This document shows, in pieces, positions 1 through 7,090 of a DNA stretch of 24,429 nt. Below the pieces are notes generated by a model that ran no database searches, was not told the DNA's origin, and saw nothing but the letters and a program-made list of their open reading frames with translations. Both the position numbers and the translations under genes were made by a program. How positions within the stretch are numbered: the first letter of the stretch is position 1; every line of letters starts with the position of its first letter. The DNA comes from Candidatus Poseidoniales archaeon (GTDB lineage Archaea; Thermoplasmatota; Poseidoniia; Poseidoniales; Thalassarchaeaceae), in NCBI GenBank assembly GCA_028821815.1, contig JAPKEY010000007.1:1-24429 (forward strand). The letters are read 5' to 3'.

Positions 1-279
1 GGTATCTGCAAGACTTCGACGGACCTCAGGTGCAGCAAATAATTCGGTTTGTCTCTCAGCTTCAATCATTGAAGCACAACCACGGATACGGGTCAGACGT
101 CGACTGACTTCATCTGAATCACCTTCTGGCTTTCCAAGTGTCAGGCCTTCGTCATTGCCAACATAATCGTTGATGTGAACCGCTCGTAAATCGGCAACAA
201 CTCTTACAGTCGTTGGCAATTGATCTCGCGTACCCGCTAGGATAAGGCGCGACATCGATTCTGTCGTGAACTGGCTCAT
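1..279 (-). CDS. atpI: A-type ATP synthase subunit I, N-terminal part (partial)
   Basis: The reading frame is open from an ATG at 277-279 to the window edge, giving the first 93 residues. It reads MSQFTTESMSRLILAGTRDQ, followed by a LPTTVRVVADLRAVHINDY-like stretch. This matches the start of the membrane stator subunit I (116-kDa/NtpI family), where a short beta strand and helix precede the coiled-coil arm. Subunit I anchors the peripheral stalk and contributes the proton half-channel. AGGTG lies 8 nt upstream of the chosen ATG; a second in-frame ATG at 253-255 starts MSRLIL and could be used instead. It follows subunit H after 24 nt, the usual archaeal order H-I. Identification rests on the N-terminus and the neighbour; the membrane half lies outside the window. 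Confidence 0.75.
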   Translation of the reverse strand, partial: MSQFTTESMSRLILAGTRDQLPTTVRVVADLRAVHINDYVGNDEGLTLGKPEGDSDEVSRRLTRIRGCASMIEAERQTELFAAPEVRRSLADT

Positions 280-303
280 CTGAAACACCTGTATCTAGAT
301 TAT

Positions 304-621
304 TCAGGATTGTCGGAAGTTATCAATTACAACATCGATTGCCTTTTCGCGGTTTTTCTCCCCGCTATCGTGGACATTGGCTAGAGCCGAATCACCTTCA
401 GAACTAACGGATGTGGCTTTCTTCTCTGCGGCAGCTCGTGACTTGTCTAGAATTTTAGCTGCTTCAGCATCTGAATCCTGTCGTCCCTTGGAGACGGTTT
501 CAGCCGCATCTGCTCTGGCTTTTGCAACCAAATTCGATGCATCTTTCTCCGCCTTTTCAAGCGTCGCCTTGGCGTCCGCTTCTGCGTCTCTTATCGTCCT
601 TAAAACATCGGCTCTTCCCAT
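304..621 (-). CDS. atpH: A-type ATP synthase subunit H
   Basis: This 105-residue protein is almost entirely charged and helical, rich in Ala, Glu, Lys and Asp (LRTIRDAEADAKATLEKAEK near the start), with no membrane segment. That is the pattern of the peripheral-stalk subunit H (AhaH), which forms a right-handed coiled coil with subunit E and joins A3B3 to subunit I. The length fits the family (about 100-110 residues). The ATG is preceded by GAGGT at a normal spacing, and a TATA-like element lies about 40 nt upstream, so this looks like the first gene of the ATP synthase operon. Subunit I follows 24 nt later. Coiled-coil proteins are low in diagnostic motifs, so context carries much of the call. 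Confidence 0.8.
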   Translation of the reverse strand: MGRADVLRTIRDAEADAKATLEKAEKDASNLVAKARADAAETVSKGRQDSDAEAAKILDKSRAAAEKKATSVSSEGDSALANVHDSGEKNREKAIDVVIDNFRQS

Positions 622-658
622 GGTCCAACCTCTGATAAAGAAAGCGACCTAAGATGGG

Positions 659-670
659 TTTATGATAATA
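659..670 (-). promoter_or_regulatory. Candidate TATA box of the ATP synthase operon
   Basis: On the minus strand this reads TATTATCATAAA, centred about 43 nt upstream of the subunit H ATG. That predicts a transcript start near 638 and a leader of about 17 nt holding the GAGGT ribosome site. Assigned by sequence and position only. Confidence 0.4.
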
Positions 671-758
671 ACCATACAGCATTGAGACGGAGACTCACAA
701 AGATTGTGAGAAACCAACATGAGGATTGAACCAAATATACGATTGATAGCCGTATGTC

Positions 759-1472
759 ATGATGGATACGGAACGAATCGGCACAGAGGATTGGGCTGAA
801 CTCCAACGCAACCTTGAAGCCACCATTCCAGTCTATGATCGAATCAATCGTTTTGCGACCTTTGGACAAGACAAGAGATGGCGGAAAATGGTCCGCAGTC
901 GGCTTCCAATCGAAGGGAAAATTCTCGAAGTGGGTTGCGGCCCAGGGACATTTGCAGAGATGATTCCCGAACGTGATTTGACCTGCCTAGATCCAATTCC
1001 AGCCATGCTTTCTGTCGCCGAGAAGAGAGTGAATGAGAATCGGAAAACACCAGTGATATTTGTTGAGGCGACTGCAGAAGATATGCCCTTTGATGACGAA
1101 ATTTTCGAGGGAGTATGTTCGCTGTTTTCATTTCGTGATTGGTATGACAAACGCGCCGGGCTTTCCGAAGTCAAACGTGTCCTCAAACCTGGCGGGACCC
1201 TGGTGATTGTCGATCCCGCCAAAATGAATCGCATCCACGGTTGGTTTGGCTATATGTGGATGCGGATATGGGTGGGTGCTTATGCACGATTCATTTGTCG
1301 GATGAAGGACCACCCCTGGAAGTGGTTGACCAAGACTTACGTTCACTTTGGAACGACCAAAGATTACGTGCGCATGCTGAATGAAAGTGGGTTCACTGAA
1401 GTGAAGGCAAAGGTCGTATTCCCAGGTATGGCTACAATCTGGACTGCGAAAAAACAAAAGGAAACAGGATAA
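759..1472 (+). CDS. UbiE/MenG-type class I SAM methyltransferase
   Basis: A 237-residue Rossmann methyltransferase. SAM motif I is ILEVGCGPG (residues about 55-63), the acidic post-I residue is in CLDPIPAML, and the motif near residues 105-130 (ATAEDMPFDDEIFEG, then SLFSFRDW) is followed by VLKPGGTLVIVDP. The N-terminal YDRINRFATFGQDKRWR resembles the conserved YDxMNxxxSxGxxxxWR region of demethylmenaquinone methyltransferases. The protein may therefore methylate a quinone or another hydrophobic ring; the substrate is not shown by sequence. No strong ribosome site precedes the ATG (an ATG-ATG pair at 759 and 762), so it may be leaderless. The DUF4190-like gene follows after 10 nt. The nearby prenyl synthase fits a quinone theme but is on the other strand. 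Confidence 0.75.
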   Translation: MMDTERIGTEDWAELQRNLEATIPVYDRINRFATFGQDKRWRKMVRSRLPIEGKILEVGCGPGTFAEMIPERDLTCLDPIPAMLSVAEKRVNENRKTPVIFVEATAEDMPFDDEIFEGVCSLFSFRDWYDKRAGLSEVKRVLKPGGTLVIVDPAKMNRIHGWFGYMWMRIWVGAYARFICRMKDHPWKWLTKTYVHFGTTKDYVRMLNESGFTEVKAKVVFPGMATIWTAKKQKETG

Positions 1473-1482
1473 GTGGAGATTC

Positions 1483-1935
1483 ATGCAACCAGACGAAACG
1501 CCCGGCGGAATTAGCGATAGCGTGATTGCTGGCGATGTCCACCATCACCACTATCAACAGATACCATCGCAATCTGATGGCACTGTACCCCCATATGTAC
1601 CCACTCAACAGTTGATTATTGGACAACCCCAAGCAGCCCAACCCACAGTAGGAATGGGTATGCCAGTAATGGCCATACCCACCACATCAGCAACAACTGC
1701 CTTAGTTCTTTCAATCTTGAGTCTTTTCTGTGGTGGTATCTGTCTGGCAATTCCGGGGTTGATAATTGCTAATCAAGCACTTGCTATAACCGACCAATAC
1801 CCCGGTCACCCTGATGCAGGAAGTGCAAAGGCTGCGAAAATCATCTCGTGGATTGTCGTCGGATTAACTGTACTGGCAATATTATTCTATGTGGCAATGG
1901 GCATAGCACTAGTTTCCACAGATGGCGAGTTCTGA
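1483..1935 (+). CDS. DUF4190-like small membrane protein
   Basis: A 150-residue protein. The N-terminal half (1-65) is Pro/Gln-rich and soluble, and includes DSVIAGDVHHHHYQQ. Two hydrophobic helices follow: ALVLSILSLFCGGICLAIPGLIIA (about 71-94) and IISWIVVGLTVLAILFYVAMGIALV (about 121-145), separated by a short loop with GSAKAAKI. The xxLxILSLFCGGxxxxIPGLIxxxxAL pattern with a second helix after an AKA motif is that of DUF4190/DUF4352-linked membrane domains of unknown function. GGAG lies 4 nt upstream of the ATG, and the methyltransferase ends 10 nt before, so they are likely cotranscribed. The same frame stays open past the TGA (see findings). No function can be given. Confidence 0.7.
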   Translation: MQPDETPGGISDSVIAGDVHHHHYQQIPSQSDGTVPPYVPTQQLIIGQPQAAQPTVGMGMPVMAIPTTSATTALVLSILSLFCGGICLAIPGLIIANQALAITDQYPGHPDAGSAKAAKIISWIVVGLTVLAILFYVAMGIALVSTDGEF

Positions 1936-2037
1936 AGGCCACTTGAAACACATCTGTCAACGGGTCTTTTCATATCTACCATCAGTCCAATCATAGGATT
2001 GGTGATTGTGGCCTTAGGTACAATAGCAGGAATATGG

Positions 2038-3138
2038 TTACAGAATCCAAAACATTCTCCGACAAGTAACTGCGCGCCATATGATGCCTTTTGTCAAACG
2101 ATTAAAGGTCAGATTCAACATCCAATTTGGAAGACGGAACATCAAGCTACCAAATCGGAAAGCGCGCTTCGAATTTCGCATTACTTTCCCCATCTGCTTA
2201 TTCCATCGATGTTGATACTCTGCGAGAGGTGTGCCGTCACTCAAATGCTCAGCGATGACCTGGCCTGCAATTCGACCTCCGACCATGGCGATGGTGATTC
2301 CTGCACCATTAGATGGAAGAACCATTCCTGCTGCATCACCTACGAGCAGATAATTGCCTTTGACAAAAGTGTGAATTGAACCCGACATTGGAAGGGATCC
2401 AGCCCCACGGAAAGAAATCTCACCATCATACTTGGAGATGAATTCCTCGGCGTATTGATTGAGGCTGCATCCTTTGGAAAAACTGCGTTGAATTCCAAGG
2501 CCGATGTTCGCGCCACTGGATTTGGGGAACATCCATGCATATCCACCTGGGGCCATCGAGCCAAAATGGAGTTCAACAGCATCACCAAAATCCCCCTCCA
2601 TCAAGACAAATTTAACTGGAATTTTCAGAGATGATTCATCCCAATGGTCACGTCGTAATGGGTCGTTATGTCCGCCTGCACCAACGATTATTTTCGCAGT
2701 GTGTTTGGACCCACTTCGTAAAATAACTTCGTTGCCTTCAACACGATCAACATGAGAATCAACGAGATACTTTGCTCCACTTTCTTTGGCCAATTCAACC
2801 AATGCCTCATCATGTACGACACGGTTGAGTACCAAGCCCTCAAAGGTAAATTTGAGAGACTTTCCTGAGGGGGGTACAATGTGCATTTTTGTGGACCGTT
2901 TCGATATGGCCTCTTCGGGGGTTTGGAACAAATCATCCATGTTCGGTACATCTGGGCAAAGTCGCCTCATCTCATCATTGCTTGGAACCAATTCACCGCA
3001 TTGCAAAGGTGTCCCAATGGGGTCCCGTCCATCAATGACCAAAACATTGGCACCTTTTGCGGCAGCATACTTCGCCACGGTGCTACCTGCAGGACCTCCG
3101 CCAATCACGATGACATCATGATGGCTGGATTCAGTCAT
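2038..3138 (-). CDS. Geranylgeranyl reductase family flavoprotein (digeranylgeranylglycerophospholipid reductase)
   Basis: A 366-residue FAD enzyme that saturates the isoprenoid chains of archaeal membrane lipids. The N-terminal dinucleotide fold is VIVIGGGPAGSTVAKYAA (residues 9-26). PLQCGE (about 44-49) is the CGE motif typical of the family. The substrate-cavity motif GGYAWMFPK (about 198-206) matches the conserved YxWxFPK signature. The second FAD motif, LLVGDAAGMVLPSNGAGI, lies near residues 266-283. Length is slightly short of the usual 390-400. The ATG overlaps the end of the prenyl synthase gene by 8 nt, and AGGTGA (3148-3153) sits 9 nt upstream, so the two are translationally coupled. 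GGR paralogs are common in archaea; the lipid reductase role is the most likely one because of the linked prenyl synthase. Confidence 0.88.
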   Translation of the reverse strand: MTESSHHDVIVIGGGPAGSTVAKYAAAKGANVLVIDGRDPIGTPLQCGELVPSNDEMRRLCPDVPNMDDLFQTPEEAISKRSTKMHIVPPSGKSLKFTFEGLVLNRVVHDEALVELAKESGAKYLVDSHVDRVEGNEVILRSGSKHTAKIIVGAGGHNDPLRRDHWDESSLKIPVKFVLMEGDFGDAVELHFGSMAPGGYAWMFPKSSGANIGLGIQRSFSKGCSLNQYAEEFISKYDGEISFRGAGSLPMSGSIHTFVKGNYLLVGDAAGMVLPSNGAGITIAMVGGRIAGQVIAEHLSDGTPLAEYQHRWNKQMGKVMRNSKRAFRFGSLMFRLPNWMLNLTFNRLTKGIIWRAVTCRRMFWIL

Positions 3139-4111
3139 TGCGTGTCATCACCTGCCGAGTCATCGCTTCAAGGACGTCTCTAACCTCAGATTGTGGGAAT
3201 TCGTAAAGATGATTCAACGCACGTTCCAAATGATTGTGAATCAATATTTGACAATACCCGAATGAGTCACCTTGCTCTAGCAATGCCTCAAGTTCATCCC
3301 ACCTATCATCTCTGAATTCAGCCAATACATCGGCTAAAATACGACGTGAGTCGCCATGTAATAATGTCAGAGCATGAATAATTGGTAGAGTCATTTTACC
3401 CTCATGAATATCGGATCCTCGAGGTTTTCCCATTCGTTCATCGCCGGTTAGATCTAGGATATCATCAACCAACTGAAAAGCAATACCTAACTCCATTCCA
3501 AATTCACGTAAATTCAATGCCTCTGTATCGGTGGCCCCTGCGATAATAGCTGCACATTCGCACCCTGATGCAAATGGCCCTGCTGTTTTCCCCTTGACGA
3601 TTTCATAGTAATCTTCTGGAGTGGTCGAAAGGTCTGAGATATGTTGAATTTGTTTCAATTCCCCCACTGCTATCGCCGCAGATGTTTCAGTCATGATTCG
3701 AACAATTTTTTCTTCATAACGTCCACCGAGACCAAAACCCATGACAAACAGGAAATCACCTCCGATAATCGCATGATCGATACCATACTTTTCATGTAAA
3801 GTCTGGACTCCACGGCGCAATTTTGCACCATCATAGATGTCATCATGAATCAGTGTGGCAGTGTGAATGAGTTCGGTTGCAACTGCAAAATCCAATACGT
3901 CGTCTCGATTTTTTCCCCCTGCCAAATCGTAGGCCAATAGTGCTAGAATGGGGCGTATACGTTTACCACCGGCAAGTAATATCTCGCGTGCGAGTTCCAT
4001 CGCTGGAGAATACGGCCCACTAATCGTTGATTCAACGATGGACTCAATCGCTGATTCCACCTCAAGGCGACGTTCGATGAGAAGTGAATTCTCAAGGACA
4101 TTTTCCGCCAT
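3131..4111 (-). CDS. Trans-isoprenyl diphosphate synthase (GGPP or longer chain)
   Basis: A 326-residue all-helical polyprenyl synthetase that condenses isopentenyl diphosphate onto allylic diphosphates. GGKRIRP (48-54) binds the substrate diphosphate. The first aspartate-rich motif DDIYD is at 90-94 and the second, DDILD, at 216-220, with KGKTA near 173-177. Both Mg-binding motifs are intact, so the enzyme should be active. The residues before the first motif are HTATLIHDD: the small residues (A, T) four and five positions upstream lack the bulky aromatic stop seen in C15 enzymes, which suggests C20 or longer products. It is the first gene of a two-gene unit with geranylgeranyl reductase. 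A TATA-like element at 4132-4141 would place transcription start close to the ATG. It could supply archaeal lipids or a quinone tail. Confidence 0.88.
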   Translation of the reverse strand: MAENVLENSLLIERRLEVESAIESIVESTISGPYSPAMELAREILLAGGKRIRPILALLAYDLAGGKNRDDVLDFAVATELIHTATLIHDDIYDGAKLRRGVQTLHEKYGIDHAIIGGDFLFVMGFGLGGRYEEKIVRIMTETSAAIAVGELKQIQHISDLSTTPEDYYEIVKGKTAGPFASGCECAAIIAGATDTEALNLREFGMELGIAFQLVDDILDLTGDERMGKPRGSDIHEGKMTLPIIHALTLLHGDSRRILADVLAEFRDDRWDELEALLEQGDSFGYCQILIHNHLERALNHLYEFPQSEVRDVLEAMTRQVMTRND

Positions 4112-4131
4112 TGAACCTTCGACGAGGGGTG

Positions 4132-4141
4132 CCTATATCAA
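4132..4141. promoter_or_regulatory. Candidate divergent TATA element
   Basis: CCTATATCAA lies between the divergent prenyl synthase (ATG at 4111, minus) and HemC-like gene (ATG at 4193, plus). Read on the minus strand (TTGATATAGG) it sits 21-30 nt upstream of the prenyl synthase ATG, fitting a leaderless transcript. Read on the plus strand it predicts a start near 4162 and a short leader. One near-symmetric box may serve both genes. Confidence 0.4.
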
Positions 4142-4153
4142 CAGGTGGCTACC

Positions 4154-4167
4154 GCCCGGAGCCGGGC
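4154..4167 (+). other. GC-rich hairpin upstream of the HemC-like gene
   Basis: Arms GCCCGG and CCGGGC separated by AG; as RNA the inner pair must open, leaving a four-base loop. It lies 26 nt before the ATG at 4193. One of several similar short perfect hairpins placed between genes in this window. Confidence 0.45.
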
Positions 4168-4192
4168 ACGTTACGTGTCTGCCATCGGCGGG

Positions 4193-5266
4193 ATGAATAT
4201 GGGAGCGGAAGCAGAACCAACCCGGATTCGTCTCGTTTGTATCGGAGATGATGAAGTTGCGACTGCAGCACATATTCGTAAGTGGATGGATACCCGACCA
4301 CTTGAAGATCTTGAGATTGAGGTGCAATTTGATGTGGACCTCTCTTCAGCCCTAGAGATTCTTGAGAATGGGGATGCTGATTTACTCGCAATTTCAGCTG
4401 TAAGTTGGTATATGTGTCAGGGCGCCCCTGATACCATGGTCACCGCCGCACTTCCAAGACGTGATGAAAATCATATATTGGTTGCCAATGATCGCTTGGA
4501 TTACTTGCCGCACAAATCAATTATTCTCGCACAAAATCGTCTGCAAAGAAGGCAATTACGCCGTTATAGATCCGATTTTAGAGTGCTTGACCCCGTCGCT
4601 TTTGCTGATATGATTGGACGGAAATTACCGGCTGATTCAGGCCTTGATTTACAATCTTGGATGGAAGATCTTCGTGCCACCAAACTCATTACTGGATTCG
4701 TTAGTGAAAGGCATCTGTTTGAACTAGCCAATATTGATTGTCGCCGGCATATGTTGATGACTGATGCTCGCGAGAATTCGGCTCGGTTTTTACCAAGCCC
4801 ATTGAATGGACTAACCCTATTAATTTCACGGAAGGGATTCCCAAAAAGTCTGTCCGAAAAAATTGGAGATGCTGAATCTTTGACCGCTTGGGCCTGTGAA
4901 AAAACTATTCTAGACAGAATCGACCTTGATATCCATGACAGGCTAGGCATGATTGTTCGTCATCGGCAAATCCCATCTCTCCTCAATCAAGCAGAACAGG
5001 AGAAGGATTTGCTACGTTCAACATCCTTGTTGGATAGTGAAGGCGATATTGTGGATATCGCTTCGATGGTTGAAATCTTAATTGAAATTGTTGATCGTGC
5101 TGGAGAACGAACTTTGTTACTTGAGAAATTGGTCCAGAAAGAGGATGCTGAAACACATTCTCGTCTACTGATTTCCGAATGGGAAGATATGCTCAAGGTC
5201 GTGACTACTGAACATGCTGAAGACATTCGACTTGGACCTGCTCGACCCCCCTTCCTGGATTTGTAA
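4193..5266 (+). CDS. Divergent hydroxymethylbilane synthase-like (HemC-fold) protein, probably not a bona fide HemC
   Basis: A 357-residue protein whose layout follows porphobilinogen deaminase: an opening beta strand IRLVCIGDDEVA (12-23), ALEILENGDADLLAISAV (53-70), a PRRDENHILVAND segment (88-100), the basic stretch NRLQRRQLRRYR (115-126) in place of the usual SLRRxxQL, and FLPSPLNGLTLLISR (199-213) in place of LPAxGQGALAIExR. Key residues appear missing. The HSxKD motif with the catalytic Asp is replaced by SAVSWYM. The cofactor-binding Cys loop of domain 3 has no counterpart near LDIHDRLGMIV (245-255), and the C-terminus (265-357) is unlike HemC. I infer a HemC paralog with a ligand-binding or regulatory role. 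The frame is open from a GTG at 4145, but ATG 4193 fits the family start and the promoter better. A T7 run follows the stop. Confidence 0.55.
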   Translation: MNMGAEAEPTRIRLVCIGDDEVATAAHIRKWMDTRPLEDLEIEVQFDVDLSSALEILENGDADLLAISAVSWYMCQGAPDTMVTAALPRRDENHILVANDRLDYLPHKSIILAQNRLQRRQLRRYRSDFRVLDPVAFADMIGRKLPADSGLDLQSWMEDLRATKLITGFVSERHLFELANIDCRRHMLMTDARENSARFLPSPLNGLTLLISRKGFPKSLSEKIGDAESLTAWACEKTILDRIDLDIHDRLGMIVRHRQIPSLLNQAEQEKDLLRSTSLLDSEGDIVDIASMVEILIEIVDRAGERTLLLEKLVQKEDAETHSRLLISEWEDMLKVVTTEHAEDIRLGPARPPFLDL

Positions 5267-5270
5267 CGGC

Positions 5271-5277
5271 TTTTTTT
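5271..5277 (+). terminator. Oligo-T terminator candidate
   Basis: Seven T residues begin 5 nt after the stop of the HemC-like gene. U-rich tracts suffice for archaeal RNA polymerase termination. The GC-rich hairpin at 5292-5308 lies downstream of it rather than before it, so this is not a bacterial-style hairpin-then-T terminator. Confidence 0.45.
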
Positions 5278-5291
5278 GAAGGGGTCCAAAG

Positions 5292-5308
5292 ACGGCCCTT
5301 AGGGCCGT
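5292..5308 (+). other. Perfect GC-rich hairpin between genes
   Basis: ACGGCCC-TTA-GGGCCGT, 7-bp perfect arms with a 3-nt loop. It sits between the HemC-like gene and the SAP protein gene, upstream of a TATA-like CATATAC at 5322-5328. It may be in the 3' tail of the first transcript or a DNA site. It shares the CCCTTnGGG core with the hairpin at 10078-10094. Confidence 0.5.
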
Positions 5309-5365
5309 TGATGAAGCGTAACATATACAGGGGCTTAGGAGCGCAAACGGTGGCGAGGGTGTAGG

Positions 5366-7090
5366 ATGGTCGATGCAAATCTGTTGTCACAGTTGTATTC
5401 AGCCCGGCTGGATGAATTGCGTGAAATAGCCATTTCACATGATATTTCGAAAGCTGGTAATGTTGAACAATTGCGGGCTCGACTGATTGATCAAGTCGCT
5501 CTATCTGAAACAGATCTCTCATGGGAATCATTACAGGAAATGCCGAATAAGAGCCTAGGTGAAATGCTAGGTGTATTCGGTGTGAAGCGTTCAGGCTCAA
5601 TCAAAGAAAAGAGACAGCGCCTTTGGTTGCACCTAAATCACGATCCAAAGAAACTCAATCCTGAGGCAATCGCTGATGCGACTCGTGATCAACTTCACGA
5701 ACTTTGTAAAGCGCTTGAATTACCCCGATCAGGTAGTAAGCAGCAACTGTTTGCCAGAGTAGCAGGGGTTCTCTCAGCCCACGGTGGCGGATGGGGCAAG
5801 GTCAAGAAGAGTCTGCGCCGTGGAAAATCAGCACCTCAGGCCACCGGTTCAACAATTCCAGTAACACCTATCGCAATTCCAGCCCAAGATGATGAGGCAG
5901 CAGAATTGGCAGCAATGATTCAAGCGTCTATTGATGCCGTAGATGTTGATGAATTGACGGATGTTCTCGAAGAACCTGATGAGCCAGCGCCACTGGAATA
6001 TGAAGGTATTGTGGAACCCGAAATTGTTGTCTCGGCTCCAACTGATTTGACCATCGACGAAGGTTCTGGCTCAGCAATTATTGAACTAGAAGCAAGAATC
6101 GCAGAATTACATAGCCACATTCGTGAGTTTTTGCTCATCGGTCGCGAACATGATGCGAATGATGTAACCGCTTTTGTAGAGGATTTGGGCACACAAGGCT
6201 TCCGAGTTTCACACGCAATGGTTCGTAATCGAATATTGGCTGAAATTACAGCGATGGCAAATCGCCGTGATGCTGAAAGTGATGCAAGTTCACAGGCCCC
6301 TGGTTCATGGCGGGAACGCAAGGCACTCAGGCGGCTCGAAGAATGTCGCCAGGGGCTTCTCGATACGTTGGAATCCATTCTGGATGCGGATGCAGGAGAT
6401 ATTACTCTAGCACGAGTTCGTTTTGAGACCGCTGCTGCCGAAGCTGGGCTAGATCTCGATTTACCTGGAATTAGTGGACGTGTTCATGGTCTGTTTGACC
6501 TACAGATGAGTCTACGCGAAGCTGAAGATAATCTGGACCCGGTAACAGCACGCCGTCAACGCGCGATGGAAGTACTCTATCGGGGCACACAAGATGTCTC
6601 CAGCGATGCGATGCGAACCCTACAACGATTTGAGGAACAAATCGAAAACTTTGAGCGGATTGTTGAGACATTGGTCCGCAGATCCGAAGGTCAATTCGGA
6701 CCAGTAGAACATGCACTCCTCGTTCGCTTCCTAGAACGGAGAGGATGGGATGTCGGTCATCCAGAAGTTCGCTCACGTGCAATTGCTGCCGCAGGTGTCC
6801 TCGCAGCGGCGATGGGTTACATCAATCCAGAAGATGTACCAGGTTTGCCAACTTCAATTTCTCTCGACCCGGATAAGGTGTCGGATGTGGTCGATTCACT
6901 CCGTGACCTTCTTGTCGATATGGGCCGCAGTGCACCCACTGTAGACAGTGTTGCACATGGTGTCTCTGCGGATGAAGCCGAACAAGCTACAGAGGCGTCA
7001 AGCATTGGACGAGTACGTGGGAAACTAGACCAAGCGGACGAATTGTTAGGGCGGCTTTCCAGAGGATTCGATACCGAAGTGAGCGAATAA
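5366..7090 (+). CDS. Triple SAP-domain helical protein of unknown function
   Basis: A 574-residue cytoplasmic protein without membrane segments. Three SAP-like helix-turn-helix repeats lead: about 12-46 (RLDELREIAISHDISKAGN), 57-92 (KSLGEMLGVFGVKRSGSIKE) and 103-137 (DQLHELCKALELPRSGSKQQ). SAP modules usually bind DNA. A Lys/Arg patch (145-154) and an acidic, Pro-containing linker (about 173-240) follow, then long helices with coiled-coil character to the end. GAGG (5355-5358) lies 7 nt before the ATG, and the TATA-like CATATAC (5322-5328) fits. Its stop codon directly abuts the stop of the convergent TadA-like gene with no base between. I know no named family for the C-terminal two thirds. 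A chromosome-organising or DNA-anchoring role is a guess from the SAP repeats. Confidence 0.7.
   Translation: MVDANLLSQLYSARLDELREIAISHDISKAGNVEQLRARLIDQVALSETDLSWESLQEMPNKSLGEMLGVFGVKRSGSIKEKRQRLWLHLNHDPKKLNPEAIADATRDQLHELCKALELPRSGSKQQLFARVAGVLSAHGGGWGKVKKSLRRGKSAPQATGSTIPVTPIAIPAQDDEAAELAAMIQASIDAVDVDELTDVLEEPDEPAPLEYEGIVEPEIVVSAPTDLTIDEGSGSAIIELEARIAELHSHIREFLLIGREHDANDVTAFVEDLGTQGFRVSHAMVRNRILAEITAMANRRDAESDASSQAPGSWRERKALRRLEECRQGLLDTLESILDADAGDITLARVRFETAAAEAGLDLDLPGISGRVHGLFDLQMSLREAEDNLDPVTARRQRAMEVLYRGTQDVSSDAMRTLQRFEEQIENFERIVETLVRRSEGQFGPVEHALLVRFLERRGWDVGHPEVRSRAIAAAGVLAAAMGYINPEDVPGLPTSISLDPDKVSDVVDSLRDLLVDMGRSAPTVDSVAHGVSADEAEQATEASSIGRVRGKLDQADELLGRLSRGFDTEVSE

Noticed and set aside
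1999..2379. 126-codon plus-strand frame after the DUF4190-like gene
   Set aside because: Starts at TTG without a ribosome site and mostly runs antisense to the geranylgeranyl reductase; only the first hydrophobic part was kept as a finding.
4145..4192. Upstream GTG start for the HemC-like gene
   Set aside because: The added residues do not resemble the family start, no ribosome site precedes the GTG, and the stretch contains a GC-rich hairpin and lies too close to the TATA-like element.
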